20,001 nucleotides of DNA from a virus: positions 1 to 20,001 of the IMG/VR virus record IMGVR_UViG_3300032323_002134. One strand, given 5' to 3'. A model generated the notes under the pieces. That model was not told the origin of the DNA and did no database searches. It saw only the letters and a program-made list of their open reading frames with translations. Shown piece by piece: positions 6,478 to 11,283 of this stretch (the stretch's first letter is position 1; each line of letters starts with the position of its first letter). Made by a program: the position numbers and the translations under genes.

Positions 6478-6915
6478 CTATTTCTCCTCGATCATGCGGC
6501 GGAAACAGTCTGCCGCCTCGCGCCAGACGCCAATTGCGGCGTCCGCAGCGCGGGCGGCGTCGGCAGCAGCGCGAGCAGCGGCGCGAGCCTCTGCGCGGGC
6601 CTCGGCGGTGCGGGCGGCGGCGGCGTAATCAGAGCGGGGGGTTCCGGGAGTTAAAGCGGCGATAGCTTCCGCCCGCATCTGCATCGGTGCATGGCCGCGT
6701 GCTCTAAACCACGCGTTCTTGGTGTTAACAGTAACGTATTCGCCGGAGGGGATGACGTAGATGTCCTCGCGCCTCTCAATGGATATCGCATGGGCCTTGC
6801 GGATGGCGTCCAAGAAACACGACGTTTGCTCCAGTAAGTAAACGGGGCGCCGGTCTACTGGCGTGCTTGCGGTTTGGGACCGGCGGTAAATGTCAAAGCT
6901 ATTGGGTATGCTCAT
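6478..6915 (-). CDS. Hypothetical protein with Ala-rich coiled-coil tail, 145 aa
   Basis: Largest gene of the leftward block. The N-terminal ~85 residues look globular (MSIPNSFDIYRRSQT..., SCFLDAIRKAHAISIERRED, then IYVIPSGEYVTVNTKNAWF). Residues ~95-132 are a monotonous Ala/Arg/Glu helix (ARTAEARAEARAAARAAADA...), followed by GVWREAADCFRRMIEEK. The tail should form an extended helix or coiled coil. The DNA under the tail is a near-repeat of GCG/GCC codons. The start is in an ATGA overlap with a 23-codon membrane peptide frame and has AGAGGGGA upstream. Codon use in the N-terminal half is less GC-rich than its neighbours. No recognised family. Confidence 0.8.
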   Translation of the reverse strand: MSIPNSFDIYRRSQTASTPVDRRPVYLLEQTSCFLDAIRKAHAISIERREDIYVIPSGEYVTVNTKNAWFRARGHAPMQMRAEAIAALTPGTPRSDYAAAARTAEARAEARAAARAAADAARAADAAIGVWREAADCFRRMIEEK

Positions 6916-6983
6916 GGCGTTCCCCTCTGGCGTAGCGTCGCGGCCAGAATGGCAACGGCGCGGATGATTAGGTCCAGGATCAC
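6912..6983 (-). CDS. Putative 23-aa membrane micropeptide
   Basis: GTG start at 6983 inside a GTGA overlap (6980-6983) with the upstream stop; the stop is in an ATGA overlap (6912-6915) with the next start. The peptide is a hydrophobic helix, (M)ILDLIIRAVAILAATL, ending RQRGTP, which fits a single short transmembrane or membrane-surface helix with a positive C-terminal end. Both junctions match the coupling seen throughout the block. It is very short, so chance cannot be excluded. Confidence 0.4.
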   Translation of the reverse strand: MILDLIIRAVAILAATLRQRGTP

Positions 6984-7192
6984 GGCGCGGCCTGCGGCGC
7001 CGTTAGCTTGTGCATGTCCGCAAGCGTGCTGGCGGCGTCCTCGCAGAGCCAATGCAGCCCCATGGTGACGCTCTGCGGTAGGCGGTGCGTCTCGGCGTCG
7101 GCGTGCAGCGCGGCTAGGTCCGTGCGGATGCGCTCTAGCATCTGCACGCGGTAGGCAAGCGCGTCGGCGCTCAGGGGTGCGGGCGTGCTCAT
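6980..7192 (-). CDS. Hypothetical helical protein, 70 aa
   Basis: ATG at 7192-7190, in an ATGA overlap with the upstream gene; the longer frame to 7285 is a shadow. Begins MSTPAPLSADALAYRVQMLE, then IRTDLAALHADAETHRLPQS and GLHWLCEDAASTLADMHKL. Two or three soluble helices separated by a short loop. No DNA-binding, catalytic or membrane feature; family unknown. Position within the coupled chain supports it as real. Confidence 0.75.
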   Translation of the reverse strand: MSTPAPLSADALAYRVQMLERIRTDLAALHADAETHRLPQSVTMGLHWLCEDAASTLADMHKLTAPQAAP

Positions 7193-7437
7193 GTGAAATA
7201 GTATTCCCACGCAGCGATGACGGCGTGATCGGGCGGGAGCGTGTCGTCGTCGGAGTCGTTTTTGTAGAATTGCCGCGCGGCCCACAGTAGGTTGTCAAAC
7301 GTATCGGACGGACGTTCAGATGCGTCGAAAGGGTTTTCGGCTGCGGTGTCCAGCAGCAGCTCATCCCCCCGGCGGATTTCGAGGCTTTCGACGATGCCGC
7401 ATGCGTTGCGGCGCCAGATGACGGTGGTGGTGGGCAT
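7189..7437 (-). CDS. Hypothetical acidic protein, 82 aa
   Basis: Begins MPTTTVIWRRNACGIVESLE and is beta-like over the first 30 residues (VIWRR...IVESLEIRRGDELLLDT), then acidic and loop-rich (DNLLWAARQFYKNDSDDDTL) with a helical end (AVIAAWEYYFT). AAGGGGA lies 12-18 bases upstream of the ATG in the spacer to the next gene. Net negative charge is common in phage proteins that mimic DNA or inhibit host enzymes, but nothing here supports that specifically. Confidence 0.78.
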   Translation of the reverse strand: MPTTTVIWRRNACGIVESLEIRRGDELLLDTAAENPFDASERPSDTFDNLLWAARQFYKNDSDDDTLPPDHAVIAAWEYYFT

Positions 7438-7452
7438 AGTGCGGTGGTCCCC

Positions 7453-7683
7453 TTAGCGGTTGCAGACGAAGGCGTAGCTGGAGCCCGGCAGGCTCCCGCC
7501 CACCATGTCCTCGGGCCAGCCGTAGCGGCGGGCGAGGGCCACGGCGGCGGCCTTGTGGTTGTCATGGACGCCGAGAGCATAGTCCCATGACAGCATGATG
7601 GAGCCAGCGTCCGCGCGGGCCGAGACGCGGGCGCCGCGGGTGTTGGTCGGGCCGTGGAACTTGGTCTGGATGGCTTGATACAT
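7453..7683 (-). CDS. Conserved phage hypothetical protein, 76 aa
   Basis: Begins MYQAIQTKFHGPTNTRGARV, then SARADAGSIMLSWDYALGVH, DNHKAAAVALARRYGW and a Gly/Ser loop ending SSYAFVCNR. I recognise this pattern (MYQAI.TKF.GPTN.RG.R..A.AD.G.....WD.AL....NH..AA..LA...GW) as a widespread uncharacterised small protein of phages and some bacteria; its function is unknown. Preceded by the clearest copy of the shared leader (ACACAAGGGGACAGACC, directly before the ATG) and a possible sigma70-like promoter. Confidence 0.85.
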   Translation of the reverse strand: MYQAIQTKFHGPTNTRGARVSARADAGSIMLSWDYALGVHDNHKAAAVALARRYGWPEDMVGGSLPGSSYAFVCNR

Positions 7684-7700
7684 GGTCTGTCCCCTTGTGT
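7684..7700 (-). promoter_or_regulatory. Shared leader / RBS, copy 3
   Basis: The minus strand reads ACACAAGGGGACAGACC and runs straight into the ATG at 7683. It contains the Shine-Dalgarno AAGGGGA. This is the most compact form of the shared leader. Confidence 0.6.
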
Positions 7701-7718
7701 GCGATGGTCGCAGGAAAG

Positions 7719-7747
7719 TTTATGGCAGTTTGCTTGTCGGGTTGCAA
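7719..7747 (-). promoter_or_regulatory. Possible sigma70-like promoter inside the leftward block
   Basis: On the minus strand, TTGCAA (7747-7742), a 17-bp spacer, then CATAAA (7724-7719); each box matches four of six consensus bases. It lies in one of the few real gaps of the block (7701-7753), upstream of the leader and gene at 7683. Weak boxes, good spacing and good position. Confidence 0.35.
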
Positions 7748-7753
7748 TAGGCT

Positions 7754-7852
7754 CTATGGCGTCACGATTAGCAGCGCCCAAAAGGCGGTGACGCACAGGC
7801 CGGCGGTGATCCCGTAGGCTATGGCGGTGGCGATGATGCGAAGCGTGTTCAT
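7754..7852 (-). CDS. Small single-span membrane protein, 32 aa
   Basis: ATG at 7852-7850, with GAGAGGA 10-16 bases upstream. The peptide begins MNTLRIIATAIAYGITAGLC and continues VTAFWALLIVTP before a TAG stop. It is one hydrophobic helix of about 25 residues with a single Arg near the N-terminus, so it should sit in the inner membrane with a very short tail on either side. Small membrane proteins in phage early regions include superinfection-exclusion and lysis-timing factors, but sequence alone does not choose among these. The stop is followed by a real spacer containing the possible promoter. Confidence 0.65.
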   Translation of the reverse strand: MNTLRIIATAIAYGITAGLCVTAFWALLIVTP

Positions 7853-7865
7853 GTGTGCGGTCCTC

Positions 7866-8024
7866 TCAGTTGCTGGCGGTAGGGGCGGTATCGACCCACC
7901 AATCGGACCCGATATCGCCGCTGATTTCAGCGGCTACGCCGGCATCTATGGCGGCCTCTACCGTCTCGCACGGAGGAGTGCGGCGGCCTTGTGTGTCGAT
8001 GGCCACATACTGGGCGCGGGTCAT
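7866..8024 (-). CDS. Hypothetical protein, 52 aa
   Basis: ATG at 8024-8022; the longer frame to 8141 is a shadow of the upstream gene. Begins MTRAQYVAIDTQGRRTPPCE, then TVEAAIDAGVAAEISGDIGS and DWWVDTAPTASN. A short strand, a helix and an acidic/aromatic tail suggest a compact soluble protein. The start has only a weak ribosome-binding site, but lies four bases from the upstream stop, so translation is probably coupled. No family recognised. Confidence 0.65.
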   Translation of the reverse strand: MTRAQYVAIDTQGRRTPPCETVEAAIDAGVAAEISGDIGSDWWVDTAPTASN

Positions 8025-8028
8025 GGCG

Positions 8029-8283
8029 CTAGCGGTTCCAGAGCAACAGAGCGCCGCCCATGGCGCGGTAGGCGCGCCCCGTGGCCACGGCGCCTGCCTC
8101 GGCTTCGCGCAGGGCATCTTCCGCGTCGTCATAGCGCTCACGGAGGCCCGGCCCTGCCATGTCTAGGCACGTGCTGAACGGAGTGTTGCGGTCCGGACCG
8201 CACGCGTAGACCTGTGCCCGGACGGCATCCAGCGCGGCTTGCAGTTTGGCGACGCGGGCCTTTGTAGGCTTGTGCTGGGACAT
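8029..8283 (-). CDS. Hypothetical helical protein, 84 aa
   Basis: Begins MSQHKPTKARVAKLQAALDA, followed by VRAQVYACGPDRNTPFSTCL, DMAGPGLRERYDDAEDALRE and AEAGAVATGRAYRAMGGALL. Two long helices are separated by a loop containing two cysteines. Soluble; the basic start and acidic middle give mixed charge. The fourth, slightly divergent copy of the shared leader (AAGGGAGACTGACACC) precedes the ATG. Family unknown. Confidence 0.78.
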   Translation of the reverse strand: MSQHKPTKARVAKLQAALDAVRAQVYACGPDRNTPFSTCLDMAGPGLRERYDDAEDALREAEAGAVATGRAYRAMGGALLLWNR

Positions 8284-8303
8284 GGTGTCAGTCTCCCTTG
8301 TGT
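8284..8303 (-). promoter_or_regulatory. Shared leader / RBS, copy 4 (divergent)
   Basis: The minus strand reads ACACAAGGGAGACTGACACC directly before the ATG at 8283. The ACACAAGGGA half is exact; the AGACC half is loosely kept. Confidence 0.5.
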
Positions 8304-8317
8304 CGTCGAGCTACTGG

Positions 8318-8360
8318 CGCTCGCCATGCGCGCGGCGGGGACCGCGCGCGGGCGCGAGCG
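8318..8360 (-). terminator. GC-rich hairpin between two leftward genes
   Basis: CGCTCGC (8318-8324) pairs with GCGAGCG (8354-8360). Inside, GCGCGCGG (8328-8335) pairs perfectly with CCGCGCGC (8342-8349) around a 6-base loop. It lies immediately after the stop of the first gene of the block (8361). No U-run follows on the minus strand, so it is not a classical intrinsic terminator; attenuation, transcript processing or 3'-end protection are alternatives. Confidence 0.45.
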
Positions 8361-8552
8361 TCAGCGGGTAGCGAAGCGCGCGAACAATTCTTGCGTAGGG
8401 TATCCGCGCTGGCGGGCCACGCTGGCGACGGCATCGCAGCAGCGACGGTGCCAGTTGGTGCTGCACACATAGACCGCGCCGGATGCCGTTTTGCGGTAAA
8501 CGTCAATCTTGCGCTGAAGCTTGCCGGTGCGCTCAAACTCACTCGCGGCCAT
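8361..8552 (-). CDS. Hypothetical protein, 63 aa, first gene of the leftward block
   Basis: Begins MAASEFERTGKLQRKIDVYR and continues KTASGAVYVCSTNWHRRCCD and AVASVARQRGYPTQELFARF. A basic, probably beta-hairpin-plus-helix protein with a C-x6-HRRCC arrangement that could bind a metal, though with only three Cys and one His this is weak. Upstream AAGGGATCAGACAG resembles the 3' half of the shared leader. As the promoter-proximal gene of a leftward early transcript it is a candidate immediate-early product. Family unknown. Confidence 0.75.
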   Translation of the reverse strand: MAASEFERTGKLQRKIDVYRKTASGAVYVCSTNWHRRCCDAVASVARQRGYPTQELFARFATR

Positions 8553-8657
8553 CTGTCTGATCCCTTATCGGTTGCGACAAAGGAAGCTTATCGGCCTCAC
8601 ACACTAGGCGCAACACATTTTTTGACGGCGGGCGAAGTTTTTTCGCGCCCCCGCCAG

Positions 8658-9069
8658 CCTAGGTAATCTAGGTAGTCGAAAGCGAGGGTCGATCGGAGGG
8701 ATGCTAGGTGGGTTAGGTGTGGGGTTTGGCCTGGCCTAGGTAGTTGGCCAAAGGGCAGAAAGCGCCGCCTTTCCAACGAGATAGCGCGGGCTCTAGGTCA
8801 TCTAGGTAGTGTTGTATGTATATACTTAAGATATAATAGGTATATATACCTATATAGTATTATAGGGGTGAGTGGACGAATGACGGTTCTAGGCATGACC
8901 TAGACTGCCTAACACTACCTAGGCCCGCGCAGCCTCGCCGACGACGCCGCATCACGCCCGCGCAGCTCCGCCAGCTCCATGCCTCGCGCTGACATGTCTA
9001 GGCATGACCTAGACTACCTAGACTGCGTGTCTGGCGTTGACGCTGATAGGCATGACCTAGATTGCCTAG
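8658..9069. repeat. CTAG repeat array
   Basis: CTAG begins at 8659, 8668, 8704, 8736, 8793, 8802, 8889, 8900, 8919, 8998, 9009, 9018, 9057 and 9066, with an outlier at 8604. Right of the AT-rich core, three units share TAGGCATGACCTAGA (8890, 8999, 9047), with spacing of 11 then 9 bp; degenerate members are CTAA at 8909 and ATAG at 9046. Left of the core the copies read CTAGGTAGT, the inverted orientation. The spacing close to one helical turn suggests cooperative binding of one protein. Confidence 0.75.
8802..8922. repeat. AT-rich core bounded by a 12-bp inverted repeat
   Basis: CTAGGTAGTGTT (8802-8813) and AACACTACCTAG (8911-8922) are exact inverted copies. Between them, 8814-8864 is almost all A/T, in sharp contrast with the GC-rich surroundings. 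It contains GTATATAC (8818-8825), CTTAAG (8825-8830) and the perfect 18-bp palindrome ATAGGTATATATACCTAT (8836-8853). TATAAT occurs on the plus strand at 8832-8837 and on the minus strand at 8864-8859, but no good -35 box is correctly spaced for either. Could be a DNA-unwinding element or a divergent promoter. Confidence 0.6.
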
Positions 9070-9126
9070 GCCCGCGCCAGGCCGCGGCGTATACATTCCA
9101 ACGCCTGCACATGTGTGCACATGCAC

Positions 9127-9174
9127 AGTTGAACAGCTGTTCATATGAACAGTTGAACACCTGTTCATATGTTC
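9127..9174. repeat. 24-bp tandem repeat with GAAC-N4-GTTC palindromes
   Basis: Two units (9127-9150 and 9151-9174) match at 21 of 24 positions. Each holds a dyad: GAACAGCTGTTC at 9131-9142 (perfect) and GAACACCTGTTC at 9155-9166, 24 bp centre to centre. CATATG follows each. Just upstream, TGCACATG occurs twice 10 bp apart (9106-9113, 9116-9123). The layout is that of a cooperative repressor or activator operator. GAAC-N4-GTTC is the known form of the Bacillus/actinobacterial LexA box, not the alphaproteobacterial one (GTTC-N7-GTTC). Confidence 0.6.
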
Positions 9175-9221
9175 AGCTATCGACACTAAAACGATGCCAA
9201 AAGCCAATGGCCGGGGGGAGG

Positions 9222-9272
9222 GGCCCCGCCGGCCGCCCGGTCCAGGGCCGGAGGGGCCACAAACAATTTTTT
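9222..9272 (+). terminator. Terminator-like hairpin ahead of the terminase genes
   Basis: GGCCCC-G-CCGGCC (9222-9234) pairs with GGCCGG-A-GGGGCC (9246-9258), a 12-bp stem with one mismatch and an 11-base loop. After an eight-base gap comes a T6 run (9267-9272) in the same direction as the late genes. The gap is longer than in a textbook intrinsic terminator. It lies just upstream of the small terminase, so rightward transcripts starting in the repeat region would meet it first. Confidence 0.45.
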
Positions 9273-9320
9273 AAAATTTGCAAAATTGCCTCCGCGTCAC
9301 ACAACATGATACAAGCGGGC

Positions 9321-9770
9321 ATGTCCGTTTTCTCCCTCCCGTATGAGCCGCGCCGGCTGCAAGCGACGGAAGCGCGGCTAGAGGCCATATACAACGCGGC
9401 GCGTAAGGGCCTGCGTGGGGACACGCTGGCGCTGGCCGCCGGGATGCGCCCCACCGAGTACCGCACCTTATGCGAGTTCGACCCGCTGGCGGCGCTGGCC
9501 GAGGAGAAGGGCCGCGCCGACGGCGAACTGGAGATGGCGGGCGTGCTGTACGACGCCGCCAAAGGCGGCGACGCTAAGGCGGCGCTCGACATTCTCAAGC
9601 ACACCCACGGCTGGGTGGCAAAGCAGGCCGTGCAGGTTGAGGTCAACCAGACGATCTCGATCACGAACGCGCTACAGGAGGCGCAGCGCCGCGTCATCGA
9701 GGGGGTCGCAGAGCCCACGCTGACCGAAGACGCGAAGCCCTACCCGGAACGCATCCGTGCAGACGGTTAA
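9321..9770 (+). CDS. Terminase small subunit
   Basis: DNA-recognition subunit of the packaging motor, recruiting the large subunit to phage DNA. The ATG at 9321 gives 149 aa, normal for the family; an ATG at 9306 is an alternative. The frame is open back to 8979, but that stretch translates repeats and a hairpin and is not credible protein. Begins MSVFSLPYEPRRL; TEARLEAIYNAARKGLRGDT and LALAAGMRPTEYRTLCEFDP form the HTH-like N-terminal domain. GRADGELEMAGVLYDAAKGG and DAKAALDILKHTHGWVAKQ follow, a pattern I know from phage small terminases of Proteobacteria; the tail is acidic. It overlaps the large subunit start by 14 nt. The absence of a clear ribosome-binding site leaves the start uncertain. 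Confidence 0.82.
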   Translation: MSVFSLPYEPRRLQATEARLEAIYNAARKGLRGDTLALAAGMRPTEYRTLCEFDPLAALAEEKGRADGELEMAGVLYDAAKGGDAKAALDILKHTHGWVAKQAVQVEVNQTISITNALQEAQRRVIEGVAEPTLTEDAKPYPERIRADG

Positions 9771-11280
9771 GTACTCGCCCGACGACGAGATGGAGTTGAT
9801 GAGCCGGCTGTGGACGCCGGCCATCAAGGACGACCCGCTGAAGTTCGTGCTGTTCACCTTCCCGTGGGGGCAGAAGGGCACGCCGCTGGAGCACTTCCAG
9901 GGACCGCGTAAGTGGCAACGGGACGTGTTGCAGACCCTTGCGGACCACATCCGCAGCAACAACGGCAAGGTGGACTTCGACACCTTCCGCATGGCCATCT
10001 CATCGGGCCGCGGTATCGGCAAGTCGGCGCTCGTCTCCTGGCTGGTTATCTGGATGCTGACGACCAGGATTGGCTCGACGACCATCGTGTCGGCCAACTC
10101 CGAGGCGCAGCTTCGCTCCGTCACCTGGGCCGAAATCACCAAGTGGCTCTCAATGGCCCTCAACAGCCATTGGTTTGAGGTCAGCGCGACCCGCGTCATG
10201 CCGGCGAAATGGCTGACGGAGCTGGTCGAGCGCGACCTCAAGATGGGCACGCGCTACTGGGGTGTCGAAGGCCGGCTGTGGTCGGCGGAGAACCCCGACG
10301 CCTACGCGGGCGTCCACAACTTCGACGGCGTGATGCTGATCTACGACGAGGCCAGCGGTATCGACGACACGATCTGGTCGGTCGCCGCCGGCTTCTTCAC
10401 CGAGAACACGCCGCACCGCTTCTGGCTGGCGTTCAGCAACCCCCGCCGCAACGCGGGGTACTTCTACGAGTGCTTCCACTCCAAGCGGGACTTCTGGTCC
10501 ACCAAGATCGTGGACGCCCGGTCGGTCGAGGGCACAGACAAGCAGGTCTACCAGCAGATCATCGACGAGTACGGGCCGGACAGCACCCAGGCCCACGTCG
10601 AAGTCTACGGGCAGTTCCCCAACGCCTCCGACGACCAGTTCATCGGGGCGTCCGTGGTGGACGACGCCATGCGCCGCCCCCAGCACAAGGATCCGTCGGC
10701 GCCGGTCATCATCGGGGTGGACCCGGCGCGGTTCGGGTCGGACAGCACCGTCATCGCTGTGCGCCAGGGGCGCGACATCATCGCCATCAAGCGGCACAAG
10801 GGCGACGACACCATGACCGTCGTCGGCCACGTCATCGAGGCCATCGAGACGTACAAGCCAGCCCTAGTGGTCATCGACGAGGGCGGCCTGGGGGCTGGCA
10901 TCGTGGACCGGCTCAAGGAGCAGCGGTACAAGATCAAGGGGGTTAACTTCGGCAACAAGTCGAAGAACCCGGTGATGTGGGGCAACAAGCGGGCCGAGAT
11001 GTGGGGCGAAATGCGGGCTTGGCTGAAGGACGCATCCATCCCCCTCGACCGCTATCTGAAGAACGACCTGACCGGGCCGATGATGAAGCCGGACAGCAAG
11101 GGGACGATCTTCCTAGAGAGCAAGAAGGACATGAAGGCCCGCGGGCTGGCCAGCCCCGACGCGGCCGACGCCATTGCCGTTACCTTCGCCTTCCCGGTGG
11201 CCCATCGGGAATATGTGGACAGGACACCCCGTCGCAACTATGCTGCGGGCGGCATACAGACGTCTTGGATGGGATCTTAG
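9757..11280 (+). CDS. Terminase large subunit (ATPase-nuclease)
   Basis: 507-aa packaging motor that translocates and cuts phage DNA at the portal. The GTG start at 9757 overlaps the small subunit; the next in-frame ATG (9790) would still keep all motifs. ATPase: Walker A-like GRGIGKS at 84-90, Walker B VMLIYDEA at 192-199, and a C-motif-like AFSNP near 225-229. RNase H-like nuclease: first acid in VIIGVDPARFGSD (Asp322), second in LVVIDEGG (Asp374), third in SPDAADA (Asp468/Asp471). The full set is present, so it should be active. Placement between small terminase and the virion genes is standard. Confidence 0.96.
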   Translation: MQTVKYSPDDEMELMSRLWTPAIKDDPLKFVLFTFPWGQKGTPLEHFQGPRKWQRDVLQTLADHIRSNNGKVDFDTFRMAISSGRGIGKSALVSWLVIWMLTTRIGSTTIVSANSEAQLRSVTWAEITKWLSMALNSHWFEVSATRVMPAKWLTELVERDLKMGTRYWGVEGRLWSAENPDAYAGVHNFDGVMLIYDEASGIDDTIWSVAAGFFTENTPHRFWLAFSNPRRNAGYFYECFHSKRDFWSTKIVDARSVEGTDKQVYQQIIDEYGPDSTQAHVEVYGQFPNASDDQFIGASVVDDAMRRPQHKDPSAPVIIGVDPARFGSDSTVIAVRQGRDIIAIKRHKGDDTMTVVGHVIEAIETYKPALVVIDEGGLGAGIVDRLKEQRYKIKGVNFGNKSKNPVMWGNKRAEMWGEMRAWLKDASIPLDRYLKNDLTGPMMKPDSKGTIFLESKKDMKARGLASPDAADAIAVTFAFPVAHREYVDRTPRRNYAAGGIQTSWMGS

Positions 11281-11283
11281 GAC

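Larger units (their letters stand above)
8553..9320. other. Non-coding divergence region, candidate origin/operator
   Basis: About 770 bp between the divergent leftward block and the terminase genes, with no convincing gene. Contents from left to right: two CTTATCGG repeats 23 bp apart (8564 and 8587); T-runs near 8617 and 8636; CTAG-based repeats from 8658 to 9069, interrupted by an AT-rich core (8814-8864); two TGCACATG repeats (9106 and 9116); a 24-bp tandem repeat (9127-9174); a terminator-like hairpin (9222-9272). Iteron-like repeats flanking an easily melted core are typical of replication origins and of divergent control regions; both are inference. Confidence 0.6.

Noticed and set aside
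6912-7796. 294-codon minus-strand frame
   Set aside because: Pro/Arg/Thr-rich shadow spanning several coupled small genes with better starts and composition. Only its last 23 codons look like a real (separate) peptide.
8616-8656. Hairpin GGCGGG/CCCGCC with a T6 run
   Set aside because: The T-run falls in the loop, not after the stem, and the arms need a bulge, so it is not a terminator in either direction.
8700-8739. 12-codon frame after GGAGGG (MLGGLGVGFGLA)
   Set aside because: The Shine-Dalgarno touches the ATG, the peptide is low-complexity, and it lies within the repeat array.
8832-8864. Divergent sigma70 promoters at the two TATAAT boxes
   Set aside because: Both -10 boxes are perfect, but no acceptable -35 sits 16-18 bp away on either strand. 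Kept only as a possibility within the AT-rich core.
8658-9174. CRISPR array
   Set aside because: Repeats are short, overlap in 9-11-bp spacing, occur in both orientations and have no uniform spacers.
9127-9174. Alphaproteobacterial LexA box (GTTC-N7-GTTC)
   Set aside because: The spacing is N4, not N7; only the Gram-positive-type form is present, so the link to the host SOS system is left as a question.
8979-9320. Long N-terminal extension of the small terminase frame, including an ATG at 9208 giving MAGGRGPAGRP
   Set aside because: The extension translates the CTAG array, the 24-bp tandem repeats and the terminator-like hairpin. Without it the protein has normal family length. The MAGGRGP start looks superficially terminase-like but is coded by the hairpin stem.
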